A stretch of DNA of 64,000 nucleotides from Siphonobacter curvatus (GCF_002943425.1 NZ_PTRA01000001.1:1-64000); one strand, 5' to 3'. Positions 24,971 to 34,686 are shown, numbered from the stretch's first letter. Notes: generated by a model from the sequence alone, not told the origin. A program made the numbers and translations.

Positions 24971-27900
24971 ATGCTGATTAAAGATTTGTTGACGTTGTAT
25001 CGGAATGACGCTTTCATCCGGCTCATGGGCGAACGACTTCAGAGTAAACAACCCGACGATTACCACTTACAGATCAAAGGAATAACCGGTAGCTTGGATG
25101 CCGTACTAGTAGCGGCTCACTATCAAAATCATCCGGCGGCTTCGCTGGTGGTCTTGTCCGATAAAGAAGAAGCGGCTTACTTCTACAATGACCTGCAAAA
25201 TCTACTGGGCGAAGATCACGTGTTGCTCTTTCCCATGTCGTACAAAAAGCCGTATGAGTATGAGGAGATCGATAACGCCAACGTACTGATGCGGTCGGAA
25301 GTACTGAACCGAATCAATGACAAGAGTAACAAAACGCTCATCGTTACCTATCCCGAAGCCCTGAGCGAGAAAGTAATCAATCGCCGCTCGCTGGTGAAGA
25401 ATACCTTTACCATTTCGGTGGGAGAAAAACTGGATACGGAATTCCTGACCGAATTTCTGCTGAGTCAGGATTTTGAAGGCACCGATTTTGTGTACGAAGC
25501 CGGGCAGTTTGCCGTTCGCGGTGGGATTATCGACGTATACAGTTATGCCAATGAATTTCCGTACCGGATCGACCTCTTTGGTGATGAAGTGGAATCCATC
25601 CGTACTTTCGATCCAGATACGCAGTTGTCCAAGGAATCCGTTTCCCGGATTAATATTATCCCGGATGTACAGACAAAACTGATTCAGGAAAGCCGGGATT
25701 CGTTCCTAAGTTTCTTTCCGGAAACGACTCGCATTTGGTTCAAAGACGTAGAATTGACGTTGGAACTAATCGGTATCTGTTTTGAAAACGTCGAGAAGAG
25801 TTTTCAGGCGATTCTGGAACGCAGCGGTGGTATCAAGGTCATCCACGAACCCTCGCAGCTGTTTGAGACCCGGCGGGGTTTCCTGAATCAAATCAAGGAA
25901 TTTCCAAGTGTTGAATTTGGGAAGCGATTTTACTTCAAACCCGCTGACGGGAGTACGCTTCCGGCCAGTGAACTTCGGATCAATTACGCTTCGAAACCCC
26001 AACCTAGTTTCAACAAAGATTTCAACCGACTCATCGAAACCCTGCACGAACAGCAGTACCGAGGCTATACCAATGTGGTGGTTTCTGAAACGCAGAAGCA
26101 ACTGGAGCGATTGTCTTCAATTGTGGGTGAAGCCAATGATAGCGTCCGTTTCCAGGGCGTAAACGTATCCTTGCGGGAAGGTTTTATTGATGATACGCTA
26201 AAAATCGCCTGTTTTACCGATCACCAGATTTTCGATCGGTTTTATCGGTACCGAATCAAGGATAAATACAGCAAGTCCAAAGCTCTCACCTTACGGGAAC
26301 TCAAAACACTGGCTCCCGGTGACTACGTAACGCATATTGACCACGGCATTGGCCGCTTCGCCGGATTGGTAAAGATTGACATAGGCGATCACCAACAGGA
26401 GGGCATCCGGCTGGTTTTCCGCGATAACGATACCGTGGTGGTCAACGTACAGAGCTTGCACAAAATCGCCAAGTACACGGGGAAAGAAGGTACGCAACCT
26501 TCGTTGAGCAAGCTGGGTTCGCCGGAGTGGGAGAACAAAAAGGCCAAAGTCAGACGGCAGGTGAAAGACATTGCCGCCGAGTTGATTGAGCTGTATGCCA
26601 AACGCCGACTGGCTCCCGGGTACCCCTATTCCCGCGATACGTTTTTACAGGTAGAACTGGAATCGTCCTTCCTCTACGAAGATACGCCCGATCAGGCTAA
26701 GGCTACGTCGGCGGTGAAAGAGGATATGGAAAAACCCCACCCGATGGACCGTCTGGTGTGTGGGGATGTAGGTTTTGGAAAGACGGAAGTGGCCATGCGC
26801 GCCGCCTTTAAAGCCGCTTCGGATAACAAACAGGTGGCCGTACTGGTGCCTACAACGGTACTGGCTATGCAACATTACCGCACTTTCCGGGATCGCTTCG
26901 AACGTTTTCCAGTAAAAGTGGAATACATCAACCGATTCAAAACGACGCAGCAGATCAAGGAAACGCTCAAACGCGTGGAGTCGGGGGAAACGAGTATTCT
27001 GATTGGTACGCACCGGATTGTGGGAAAAGACGTCAAATTCAAGGATTTGGGCTTGTTGATTGTGGATGAGGAGCAGAAATTTGGCGTCAAAGTGAAGGAT
27101 CGACTCAAAGAATTTAAGCTTAACGTCGATGTGCTCACGCTAACGGCCACGCCTATTCCCCGTACCCTGCATTTTTCACTGATGGGAGCCCGTGATTTAT
27201 CGGTCATTGCTACGCCGCCGCCGAACCGCCAGCCGGTTACGACGGAGTTGATGGTATTCGACGAACTTAAAATCCGGGATGCGGTGATGCGGGAAATGAA
27301 GCGGGGTGGACAGGTCTTCTTCGTTCACAACCGCATTGGCGATCTGGAGTCGCTGGGAAATATGATTCTCAAGCTCGTGCCCGACGCAAAAATTGGTATC
27401 GCTCACGGGCAGATGGACGGGGACCGGTTGGAGAAAGTCATGATGAAATTCATTGAAGGCGAATACGACGTTCTGATTTCAACGAACATCATTGAAGCAG
27501 GTTTGGATATTCCGAATGCCAATACCATCCTGATTAATCAGGCTCAGTTGTTCGGTTTGAGCGATTTGCACCAGATGCGGGGTCGTGTCGGCCGTTCCAA
27601 TAAAAAGGCGTATTGTTACCTGCTTACTCCTGCCTTGTCACTACTGAGTACGGATTCCCGAAAGCGGTTACAGGCCCTGGAAGAATTCACCGAATTGGGA
27701 GACGGATTCAAGGTTGCCATGCGGGATTTGGACATTCGCGGAGCAGGAAATTTGCTGGGAGCTGAACAAAGTGGCTTCATTAACGATTTAGGCTTTGAGA
27801 CGTATCATAAGATCCTTGACGAAACCGTCCGGGAGCTGAAAGAAACGCAGTTTAAAGACCTGTTTGCTGATGAATTGGCCCGAGCCGCGAACAATTTGCG

Positions 27901-28375
27901 GGTAGAGTGCCAGATTGAAACGGATTTACCCGTCCTGATTCCCGAGAATTACGTATCTAATATCTCGGAACGACTCAGTTTATACAACCGCCTCGACCAC
28001 ATGAAAAATGAGGCAGAATTGCAGGCTTTTCTTTCGGAAGTGAGCGATCGATTTGGTCCAGCCCCCGAAGAAGTACGCGATTTGGTTGATCTGGTACGGG
28101 TTCGTTGGAAAGCGGAACAAATTGGTTTTGAAAAATTAACGCTCAAACAAAATACATTGAAAGGAACATTCGTTTCTGGTGAGAATGAGGCGTATTTCCA
28201 GTCCGAGCGTTTTGGTAAAGTTCTTGATTTTGTGAAAGCTAACCCACGCAAAGTGGTGCTGAAGGATGTCAAAGGCAAACTTCAGCTACTGGCTGAAAAC
28301 TTACGTCAGGTTACGGAGTTAGATCAATTACTGGGCCAAATGGTAAATTCGGGCGAGAAAGTTTCAGTAGCGTAA
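24971..28375 (+). CDS. mfd: Transcription-repair coupling factor
   Basis: 1134 aa, normal for Mfd. The N-terminal UvrB-like module comes first, then the CarD-like RNA polymerase interacting domain (APGDYVTHIDHGIGRFAGL), then the RecG-like translocase with Walker A GDVGFGKTEVA, a DEEQKFG Walker B, TATPIPRTL, and the motif VI region QMRGRVGRS. A C-terminal TRCF domain ends it. Mfd removes RNA polymerase stalled at DNA lesions and recruits UvrA, which is also in this window at 43.6-46.4 kb. It is transcribed alone; no clear terminator follows. Confidence 0.97.
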   Translation: MLIKDLLTLYRNDAFIRLMGERLQSKQPDDYHLQIKGITGSLDAVLVAAHYQNHPAASLVVLSDKEEAAYFYNDLQNLLGEDHVLLFPMSYKKPYEYEEIDNANVLMRSEVLNRINDKSNKTLIVTYPEALSEKVINRRSLVKNTFTISVGEKLDTEFLTEFLLSQDFEGTDFVYEAGQFAVRGGIIDVYSYANEFPYRIDLFGDEVESIRTFDPDTQLSKESVSRINIIPDVQTKLIQESRDSFLSFFPETTRIWFKDVELTLELIGICFENVEKSFQAILERSGGIKVIHEPSQLFETRRGFLNQIKEFPSVEFGKRFYFKPADGSTLPASELRINYASKPQPSFNKDFNRLIETLHEQQYRGYTNVVVSETQKQLERLSSIVGEANDSVRFQGVNVSLREGFIDDTLKIACFTDHQIFDRFYRYRIKDKYSKSKALTLRELKTLAPGDYVTHIDHGIGRFAGLVKIDIGDHQQEGIRLVFRDNDTVVVNVQSLHKIAKYTGKEGTQPSLSKLGSPEWENKKAKVRRQVKDIAAELIELYAKRRLAPGYPYSRDTFLQVELESSFLYEDTPDQAKATSAVKEDMEKPHPMDRLVCGDVGFGKTEVAMRAAFKAASDNKQVAVLVPTTVLAMQHYRTFRDRFERFPVKVEYINRFKTTQQIKETLKRVESGETSILIGTHRIVGKDVKFKDLGLLIVDEEQKFGVKVKDRLKEFKLNVDVLTLTATPIPRTLHFSLMGARDLSVIATPPPNRQPVTTELMVFDELKIRDAVMREMKRGGQVFFVHNRIGDLESLGNMILKLVPDAKIGIAHGQMDGDRLEKVMMKFIEGEYDVLISTNIIEAGLDIPNANTILINQAQLFGLSDLHQMRGRVGRSNKKAYCYLLTPALSLLSTDSRKRLQALEEFTELGDGFKVAMRDLDIRGAGNLLGAEQSGFINDLGFETYHKILDETVRELKETQFKDLFADELARAANNLRVECQIETDLPVLIPENYVSNISERLSLYNRLDHMKNEAELQAFLSEVSDRFGPAPEEVRDLVDLVRVRWKAEQIGFEKLTLKQNTLKGTFVSGENEAYFQSERFGKVLDFVKANPRKVVLKDVKGKLQLLAENLRQVTELDQLLGQMVNSGEKVSVA

Positions 28376-28463
28376 TGAATGAGATTGATCTAGTAATGCG
28401 TATTTTAAGGAGAAAGGCTTTAGGAATGAACGAACGGTTATCAAGTAATTCCCGCTAATCTTC

Positions 28464-28471
28464 TATTTTTG
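28464..28471 (+). promoter_or_regulatory. Candidate -7 element of the gldJ promoter
   Basis: TATTTTTG, a full TAnnTTTG match, 104 bases before the start codon. No -33 TTTG at the usual distance. A transcript from here would begin just before the 17-bp hairpin at 28489-28532. Confidence 0.5.
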
Positions 28472-28488
28472 TGAGATACTGAATGAGC

Positions 28489-28532
28489 TTTCAAGGCGTT
28501 GTTTTCGGAAATGAAAAAACAACGCCTTGAAA
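28489..28532 (+). repeat. 17-bp perfect hairpin in the gldJ leader
   Basis: TTTCAAGGCGTTGTTTT (28489-28505) is exactly reverse-complementary to 28516-28532, with a 10-nt loop. No T-tract follows on either strand, so it is not a standard terminator. It stands between the putative promoter and the gldJ start and would be the first structure in the mRNA. Confidence 0.7.
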
Positions 28533-28575
28533 TACTAAACACGTAAAAAGCGATATTCCAAACCATATACCTGCA

Positions 28576-29829
28576 ATGATGAGAATTGCGTCCGTTTACT
28601 TGTTAGGGGCCTTAGTGTTACTAACAACAGCCTGTAAGAAGAATAAGAGACCCGATAGTGGTCACATTGGGAAAAATAGTACGGCCACAGGCATTGCTTA
28701 CAACGCAAAAGAAGGATTCTCGACGCCTAAAAGCTTTAAAGGTCAGCCTACCGGACCTAACCTGGTATATATCGAAGGCGGTCGCTTTGTGATGGGTTCG
28801 CTGGAAGAAGATGTGGCAGGGGTACACGATAACGTAGAACGTACGGTAACGGTACAGTCATTCTTTATGGATGAAACCGAAATTGCCAACGTTCACTACT
28901 TGGAATACCTTTACGCAGTTCAGAAAGATTCTTCGCAGGAGTTTTACGAATCGGCTTTGCCTGATACCACGGTTTGGGCCGGTGAAATGGCATTCAACGA
29001 TACCTACGTAGATCAATATCTGCGGTACCCCGGTTTTCGGATGTACCCAGTGGTAGGGGTTTCCTGGGTACAGGCTCAGGATTACTCAGCTTGGCGTACG
29101 GGAGCCGTTAATAACGATCTAGCTCGTAAAGCAACCAGCGGTGGTAAAAAAGGCGGACGTAAGAAAAAAGGTGAAGAGGCGGCAACGGATGCTACGGCAG
29201 AAGCGGCTTCCAAACAATACTCAGGTGGTCGTGCAGCTATCGAAACGGGTTATGTGTTACCCAACTATCGTCTGCCAACGGAGGCTGAATGGGAATACGC
29301 CGCTAAAGCTTTGATCGGAACGCAGTATCTGGACGAAAACCAATCAAATCAGCGGATTTACCCCTGGGATGGTTCTTCGATGCGGAAAAGCTCAGGCAAG
29401 AAGAAAGGAACGATGCTAGCAAACTACAAACGCGGTCGCGGGGATTATGCTGGTATTGCGGGTAAAACCAATGACGGTGCTATCATTACGGATGAAGTAT
29501 ACTCCTATCCTCCGAACGACTTTGGTCTGTACAACATGGCGGGCAACGTCAACGAATGGGTATGGGATGTGTACCGTCCAACCACGTTCCAGACGTTTAA
29601 TGACCTGAACCCTGTTCGTCGCGATGGCTATCTGGATGACGAAAAGAACTACGGTAAAAAAGATAACAACTCGCTGCTCGATAACCGTACGCGGGTGTAC
29701 AAAGGAGGCTCTTGGGCGGACATCGCTTACTGGCTAGCTCCGGGTACCCGTCGCTACATGGATCAGGATTCGGCTACGGCTACCATTGGTTTCCGTTGCT
29801 CAATGATCGCTTCGGGTCGCAAACGATAA
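28576..29829 (+). CDS. gldJ: Gliding motility/T9SS lipoprotein GldJ
   Basis: 417 aa. Lipobox LTTAC with Cys20. The body is a formylglycine-generating-enzyme-like (SUMF1) fold: GPNLVYIEGGRFVMGS, MDETEIANVHYLEYLYA, YPVVGVSWVQA, RLPTEAEWEYAA, YNMAGNVNEWVWDVYRP, GGSWAD, GFRCSM. The pattern of SPDTLVW-like and LRYPGFRMYPVVGVSW sequences fits GldJ better than GldK. The catalytic cysteines of true FGE are not conserved, so it is structural. A Lys/Gly/Ala-rich insertion lies near 187-215. GldJ is an outer-membrane lipoprotein needed for gliding and type IX secretion in Flavobacterium. The porT-like gene at 62.6 kb fits the same system. Confidence 0.88.
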   Translation: MMRIASVYLLGALVLLTTACKKNKRPDSGHIGKNSTATGIAYNAKEGFSTPKSFKGQPTGPNLVYIEGGRFVMGSLEEDVAGVHDNVERTVTVQSFFMDETEIANVHYLEYLYAVQKDSSQEFYESALPDTTVWAGEMAFNDTYVDQYLRYPGFRMYPVVGVSWVQAQDYSAWRTGAVNNDLARKATSGGKKGGRKKKGEEAATDATAEAASKQYSGGRAAIETGYVLPNYRLPTEAEWEYAAKALIGTQYLDENQSNQRIYPWDGSSMRKSSGKKKGTMLANYKRGRGDYAGIAGKTNDGAIITDEVYSYPPNDFGLYNMAGNVNEWVWDVYRPTTFQTFNDLNPVRRDGYLDDEKNYGKKDNNSLLDNRTRVYKGGSWADIAYWLAPGTRRYMDQDSATATIGFRCSMIASGRKR

Positions 29830-29858
29830 TAAGTTTAATTTCCAGTTTAGTTGAAAAG

Positions 29859-29887
29859 AAGCTGCCCGCCTGGGTGGCTTTTTTTTT
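29859..29887 (+). terminator. Terminator of gldJ
   Basis: 9-bp stem AAGCTGCCC (29859-29867) / GGGTGGCTT (29872-29880) with two G-U pairs and a 4-nt loop, followed by seven T. Confidence 0.85.
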
Positions 29888-30194
29888 GTGGAGTTTGGGG
29901 AAGGGAGTTTGAAAAATGTTTAAGGTTTGAATTGGGTTGAGGTTTAAAGGGGGATAGCGTATGGATCGGTTGGTGTAAGCGTCGGATAGATTTAACGTTT
30001 GATGGGTGTGTTCGCCGCAATCTTCCTAGGGTTGTACCCGGGGCTATTCAAAGTGAACTCCTTCGGAGTTACATACTGCGTTAAGAAGCTATAGATAGCT
30101 AGGCCTTCAATAGACCTTTAGCCTCTAATTAAACCTCTAAGTCCACGAAAGACTCCTCCAACTTTACACCTTAAACTCACTCCAACCTTTTGAA
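29888..30194. other. Intergenic region with repeat-like sequence
   Basis: About 300 bases without a gene, between the gldJ and rpsG terminators. The left part is G/T-rich with repeated TTTGA/GTTTAA words; the right part is their rough complement (ATTAAACCTC, CTTTACACCTTAAACTC), giving a large imperfect inverted arrangement. Between them, 30026-30073 holds a unit of a palindromic repeat also found at 50.3 kb. Confidence 0.55.
30026..30073. repeat. Single unit of a GGGTTGtACCC-type palindromic repeat
   Basis: GGGTTGTACCCGGGGCTATTCA (cited in part: 30029 onward) is followed by the 6-bp hairpin AACTCCTTCGGAGTT (30056-30070). The same layout, GGGTTGcACCC then a CCTTCGG hairpin, occurs twice in inverted order at 50257-50404. 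This points to a dispersed intergenic repeat family. Confidence 0.6.
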
Positions 30195-30199
30195 ACCAA

Positions 30200-30231
30200 A
30201 AAGAGCCGCAAACCGGAGTTTGCAGCTCTTT
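30200..30231 (-). terminator. Terminator of the rpsL-rpsG unit
   Basis: 14-bp stem (30200-30213 with 30218-30231), one position a U-G wobble on the minus-strand RNA, 4-nt loop, followed by T5 on that strand. It lies 23 bases past the rpsG stop. Confidence 0.88.
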
Positions 30232-30254
30232 TCTGGAAATATATTTCCTCCGTA

Positions 30255-30722
30255 CTAAACGCGGAAGTGAGAGAAAGCCTTGTTGGCTTCTGCCATCCGG
30301 TGCGTATCGTCTTTCTTCTTCACCGCGGCACCTTCGCCTTTGGAAGCAGCAACGATTTCGCCAGCCAGACGTTCTACCATGGTCTTTTCGTTACGGCCAC
30401 GAGCGTATTTAATCAGCCATTTCATGCCTACAGACTGTTTACGATCGGGACGAACTTCAGTAGGAACCTGGAAGGTAGCACCACCCACGCGGCGGCTTTT
30501 CACTTCTACCGTAGGCATTACGTTGTTCAACGCTTTTTTGAAAATCTCCAGACCGTTTTCTTTCGTGCGGTTCTCGACTAATTCTAGAGCACCGTAGAAA
30601 ATTGAATACGCGGTAGATTTCTTGCCCTCGTACATGAGGTTGTTAACAAATTTCGTTACGAGCGTCTCCTTGAATTTAGGATCCGGTAATACGTAGCGTT
30701 TTTTTGGTTTTGCCTTACGCAT
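30255..30722 (-). CDS. rpsG: 30S ribosomal protein S7
   Basis: 155 aa, normal length. It opens [17 protein letters not shown] and carries the S7 core ([67 protein letters not shown]-like end, here [17 protein letters not shown]). S7 starts assembly of the 30S head and binds 16S rRNA near the decoding centre. It follows rpsL by about 117 bases. In most bacteria fusA comes next; here a terminator ends the unit instead. Confidence 0.98.
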   Translation of the reverse strand: MRKAKPKKRYVLPDPKFKETLVTKFVNNLMYEGKKSTAYSIFYGALELVENRTKENGLEIFKKALNNVMPTVEVKSRRVGGATFQVPTEVRPDRKQSVGMKWLIKYARGRNEKTMVERLAGEIVAASKGEGAAVKKKDDTHRMAEANKAFSHFRV

Positions 30723-30839
30723 GACTAAGTTACGTTTGAATGGTGGTGAGAACGCGTCGCTTCTGCCCGTAACAGTGGCTTACTGCATTCTCGATGAATT
30801 TAAGCACTCAGCCGTTTCGACTGAATGATGCGAAGAAAA

Positions 30840-31253
30840 TTACTTCTTCTTACCTTTTGCGGGAGCGGCAGCTGCTTGTCCGGGTTTCGGGCGTTTCGCA
30901 CCGTATTTCGAACGAGCTTGCATACGACCTTTAACACCAGCCGTATCCAATGCACCACGGATGATGTGGTAACGTACCCCTGGAAGGTCTTTCACCCGGC
31001 CACCACGGATCAGTACGATCGAGTGTTCCTGAAGGTTGTGTCCTTCACCTGGGATGTAGGCATTCACCTCTTTACCATGTGACAAACGTACACGAGCTAC
31101 TTTACGAAGAGCAGAGTTAGGCTTCTTCGGCGTCGTGGTGTACACCCGCGTACACACACCGCGTTTTTGAGGGCAAGCGTCCAAAGCAGGAGACTTTGAT
31201 TTCCAAGTCACTCGCTCACGACCCTTACGTACTAATTGTGAAATAGTAGGCAT
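30840..31253 (-). CDS. rpsL: 30S ribosomal protein S12
   Basis: 137 aa from the ATG at 31253, matching the family start [12 protein letters not shown]; the longer frame covers the promoter. [16 protein letters not shown] carries the lysine region tied to streptomycin response, and [13 protein letters not shown] the second such region; both look wild type. A C-terminal Ala/Lys-rich tail (about the last 17 residues) is longer than in E. coli but common in Bacteroidota. It sits at the decoding centre. It starts the two-gene rpsL-rpsG unit under a well-formed promoter. Confidence 0.98.
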   Translation of the reverse strand: MPTISQLVRKGRERVTWKSKSPALDACPQKRGVCTRVYTTTPKKPNSALRKVARVRLSHGKEVNAYIPGEGHNLQEHSIVLIRGGRVKDLPGVRYHIIRGALDTAGVKGRMQARSKYGAKRPKPGQAAAAPAKGKKK

Positions 31254-31295
31254 GATATAAAAAATAAAAAATGGTTCGTCTTGAAAAACGGACTG

Positions 31296-31327
31296 CAAAA
31301 GTAGCCACTTTTCAGAACAAAGACAAA
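31296..31327 (-). promoter_or_regulatory. Promoter of rpsL-rpsG
   Basis: On the minus strand TTTG (31327-31324), a 20-nt spacer and TACTTTTG (31303-31296). Both elements match the Bacteroidota consensus. The predicted leader is about 35 nt. Confidence 0.7.
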
Positions 31328-31391
31328 CCAAAACAAGATTTTTTAGTTCCAATCAGGCATAAAGTAACCAGAGTACCAAGCGATTACCCCA

Positions 31392-33497
31392 TCAAGGTAG
31401 GGCAAAAGCCAGATAGCTATCGCCAGGTTTAGTACCCACTTTATTGCCGCCTGCCGCAATGACTACGTACTGTTTGCCATTGACCTGATAGACGCAGGGC
31501 GTCGCATAACCGGCAGCGGGAAGGGAGGTTTCCCACAGCAGTCGGCCTGTCTTCTTGTCGAAGGCCCGGAATTTCTCGTCTTTCGTAGCCGCAATGAAGA
31601 GTACGCCACCCGCCGTAACCGCAGGCCCGCCGTAGTTTTCCGTTCCCGTAGCGGGTATACCCTTCGCTTTTAAAGCCGCGTATTCACCCAGCGGTACTTT
31701 CCAGGCAATCTTTCCCGTATTGAGGTCAATGGCGTTTAGGGTGCCCCAGGGTGGTTTGATACCCGGATACCCATCTTTCGTAATGAAGCGACTGTAACCC
31801 GTCATCAGATAAGGTGGGGTTAAAGCCAAGGTTTTTGCTTCGACTTCTTTTTTCTCGGACCTTTTTTTCAGGAGGAAAGCGACTAATTCGTTTCGATTGC
31901 TTTCGGAAAGATGATTAAACGAAGGCATACCGCCCCGTCCCGTTTTTAGTAGAGTGGCCAGATCGCTGGGTTTGTACTTCGCTTCGACCTGATCAATCGC
32001 CGGAATCGAGCCATTGCCTTTGCGGTCCAGCCCGTGGCAGTTGGCACAATTGCTGGCGTAGAGTTGTTGCCCGGCATTGCCCGTAGGTTTATTTTCCACC
32101 ATGGTGACCGTCCAGGGCATTTCATTGGCATTCACGTAGAGATACTGACTTTCCGGATCGAAAGCCGCCCCACCCCATTCACCACCGCCATCGAAGCCGG
32201 GGAACAAGATTCCTCCCTGCCGACTCGGCGGCTCCCACATCGTATTCGCTCCGTTTTTCAGCGTACGAAAGCGTTGTAGAATTTCCGTATGGTGTTCGTT
32301 CGAAAGATCGATGATGTCTTTTTCGTGAAATGCCTGTCGCATGAAGGGTTCGGGCCAACTGGGCATGGGTTGCGTAGGCCAGGTCTGTTCACCCGCCAGT
32401 TCGGAGGTCATCGGTACCGACTTTTCCGGAATGGGGTATATAGGTTTTCCCGTAGCCCGATCCAGCACAAATACAAACCCGTGCTTGGTAATCTGAGCCA
32501 CGGCTTCCACGAGCTTCCCGTCTTTCTGAAAGGTTACTAGATTTGGATTGGCCGGTAAGTCCCGGTCCCAGAGGTCATGGTGTACCGTTTGGTAATGCCA
32601 GATGCGTTTACCCGTTGCGGCATCCAGAGCAATGATGCAGTTAGCAAAGAGGTTTTTGCCTTTCCGGTAGCCGCCGTAAAAATCATACGTAGCCGAGCCG
32701 GTAGGGACGTAAACGATGCCCCGCTTTTCGTCCAGACTCATGCCCGCCCAGTTATTAACGCCACCGATGAAGGGAAGCGTTCGTTTGTCCTGCCAGGTAT
32801 CGTAACCGAATTCACCGGCTTTAGGGATGGTATGGAAAATCCAGCGACGCTTGCCTGTACGCACATCATAAGCCCGTATGTGACCAGGAGCCGCGTCCAG
32901 TCCTTCCGACAGTCGCATCCCCATAATGATCACATCCTTATAAATAATGCCGGGTGTATTGGAAACAATGAAGAAGGATTTCTGATCGTAGTCCAGATCT
33001 TCCTGTAAATCGATCTTGCCCTGCGAGCCAAAGCTTTCCACGGGTTTTCCAGTACGGGCATCCAGACAAAACAGATTCGGTCCGGCAGAAACAAAAATGC
33101 GTTGGTCCTCATCCTCTTTCCAATACGTAACGCCCCGGTTAGTTCCTGCCCAGGCGTTTTCTCCTTTCCAGTACTCCGAAAGATCCGTTCGCCAACGTTC
33201 CTTACCCGTCGCCCCTTCCACCGCTACGACATTGATATTCGCCGTAGTAAAGTAAAGCGTACCGTTGATGGCAATGGGCTGGCACTGCATCTGTCCGGGC
33301 TGACCTGTATGATACTCCCAGGCTAATTGAAGCTTGGAAACGTTTTCAGGGGTAATCTGGGTGAGGGACGAATACCGGGAAGCGTCAGCATGACCGCCGT
33401 AGGTATTCCATTCCGAATAATCCGTACCAGGTTCCGTATGGTTAAAAAAAGGAATAGCCAGGCCGAGCAAGAGCAACCAGCGGGGAAAGCGAGTCAT
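31392..33497 (-). CDS. PQQ-dependent dehydrogenase with inserted cytochrome c domain
   Basis: 701 aa with an N-terminal signal segment (to about residue 20). It is an eight-bladed quinoprotein propeller, like membrane glucose dehydrogenase (WNTYGGHADASRYSSLTQI; GVNNWAGMSLDEKRGIVYVPTGSATYDFYGG; ENYGGPAVTAGGVLFIAAT). A mono-heme c-type domain with CANCHG near residue 480 is inserted between blades, with a distal GGMPSF methionine. It would oxidise a sugar or alcohol in the periplasm and pass electrons through its own heme. The substrate cannot be read; glucose is the usual guess. PQQ synthesis genes are not in the window. Confidence 0.9.
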   Translation of the reverse strand: MTRFPRWLLLLGLAIPFFNHTEPGTDYSEWNTYGGHADASRYSSLTQITPENVSKLQLAWEYHTGQPGQMQCQPIAINGTLYFTTANINVVAVEGATGKERWRTDLSEYWKGENAWAGTNRGVTYWKEDEDQRIFVSAGPNLFCLDARTGKPVESFGSQGKIDLQEDLDYDQKSFFIVSNTPGIIYKDVIIMGMRLSEGLDAAPGHIRAYDVRTGKRRWIFHTIPKAGEFGYDTWQDKRTLPFIGGVNNWAGMSLDEKRGIVYVPTGSATYDFYGGYRKGKNLFANCIIALDAATGKRIWHYQTVHHDLWDRDLPANPNLVTFQKDGKLVEAVAQITKHGFVFVLDRATGKPIYPIPEKSVPMTSELAGEQTWPTQPMPSWPEPFMRQAFHEKDIIDLSNEHHTEILQRFRTLKNGANTMWEPPSRQGGILFPGFDGGGEWGGAAFDPESQYLYVNANEMPWTVTMVENKPTGNAGQQLYASNCANCHGLDRKGNGSIPAIDQVEAKYKPSDLATLLKTGRGGMPSFNHLSESNRNELVAFLLKKRSEKKEVEAKTLALTPPYLMTGYSRFITKDGYPGIKPPWGTLNAIDLNTGKIAWKVPLGEYAALKAKGIPATGTENYGGPAVTAGGVLFIAATKDEKFRAFDKKTGRLLWETSLPAAGYATPCVYQVNGKQYVVIAAGGNKVGTKPGDSYLAFALP

Positions 33498-33813
33498 ACG
33501 CGTGTAGAGGCAGTGGTTATTTATTAGGTAGTTTCGAAGATACGCGTATTTTGAAAAATAGTTTGATGGTTTAAAATTTGAGAGCCTATAGGAAAAAACG
33601 AGGGTGTATAGATGCGTTCACCCATAATCTGGTAAAAAGCAAGTGGGGGCAGTGCAAACGCTCGTCCAGGCCATTCCCTCGCAAGCCTAAGCGGTTTCAT
33701 TCCCTTACAAAGACTACCATTCCCCGAATAAAAAGCCATTACCTCTTGTGGAAAGGATTTTTGCCTGTAAACTTCGGAAGTTTAACGCGACTACGGATCT
33801 AAACATAAAATCG
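33498..33813. other. Intergenic region, PQQ dehydrogenase / aldose epimerase-like gene
   Basis: 316 bases between divergent genes. No full -7/-33 promoter pair and no strong hairpin were found on either strand. Nothing else recognised. Confidence 0.5.
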
Positions 33814-34686
33814 ATGACTTTTTTCCTGGAAAATGAATCAGTGAAAGTATCCGTTCGGCAGAAAGGGGCCGAGCTGGTAAGTATATACAATAAGTCTACG
33901 CATCTGGAATATCTATGGAGCGGCGATCCGGCCTACTGGGCCAAGCACTCACCCATCCTGTTCCCGATTGTAGGAGCGTTGAAAGACAATCAGTATCTCT
34001 ATGACGGAAAGTCGTATACGCTGAGTCGGCACGGATTTGCCCGGGACATGGATTTTGAACTGGAAGTAGAAAGCGAACATTCGCTGACTTTTCTGCTGAA
34101 AAGCAACGCTGATACGCAGGCCGTTTACCCCTTTGAGTTTCGTTTACGAATCAAGTATACGTTGCTGGAGAATGAACTCAGTGTACAGTATCAGGTGAGT
34201 AATCACGACTCAAAAGAAATGCTGTTCTCGGTAGGGGGACACCCGGCTTTTCGCGTACCGCTCACGCCCGAAACACAGTATACCGACTATTATCTGGAAT
34301 TCAACGAAACGGAAGATTTCAACCGCTGGCCGCTCGCTGAGGGTGGACTGATTGACCGGGAACCTACGCCAGTAGCCGAGAACACCAATCGGATTGCCTT
34401 ATCGCACGAACTGTTTGCTCAGGATGCTTTGGTTTTCAAACATCTGAAATCGACGTCGGTAATCTTGAAGTCCGATCATACGCCGTATCAGTTGTCGTTT
34501 GATTTTGGCGAGTTCCCGTACCTGGGTATCTGGGCGGCTCCGCAGGCTCCCTTTGTCTGTATCGAACCCTGGTGCGGTATTGCCGACAGCGTCGATCACG
34601 ATCAGCAACTGGCCACGAAGGAAGGGATTAACCGACTGGCGGCCGGGGAAGAATGTAAACGAACCTGGAGTGTAACCGTTTCCTAA
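33814..34686 (+). CDS. Aldose 1-epimerase-like protein (LacX type)
   Basis: 290 aa from the ATG at 33814; the frame upstream to 33748 has no homologous sequence. The galactose-mutarotase fold is visible: QKGAELVSIYNK, WSGDPAYWAKHSPILFPIVG, SRHGFARDMDFE, SVGGHPAFRVPL (catalytic His region), FVCIEPWCGIADS (Glu acid/base). LacX-like members interconvert anomers of hexoses or hexose phosphates; substrate unknown. No signal peptide, so cytoplasmic. It is a single gene that ends at a 20-bp terminator. Confidence 0.9.
   Translation: MTFFLENESVKVSVRQKGAELVSIYNKSTHLEYLWSGDPAYWAKHSPILFPIVGALKDNQYLYDGKSYTLSRHGFARDMDFELEVESEHSLTFLLKSNADTQAVYPFEFRLRIKYTLLENELSVQYQVSNHDSKEMLFSVGGHPAFRVPLTPETQYTDYYLEFNETEDFNRWPLAEGGLIDREPTPVAENTNRIALSHELFAQDALVFKHLKSTSVILKSDHTPYQLSFDFGEFPYLGIWAAPQAPFVCIEPWCGIADSVDHDQQLATKEGINRLAAGEECKRTWSVTVS

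Noticed and set aside
28489-28532. Hairpin considered as the mfd terminator
   Set aside because: It is over 110 bases past the mfd stop, downstream of a promoter-like box for gldJ, and has no T-tract on the plus strand.
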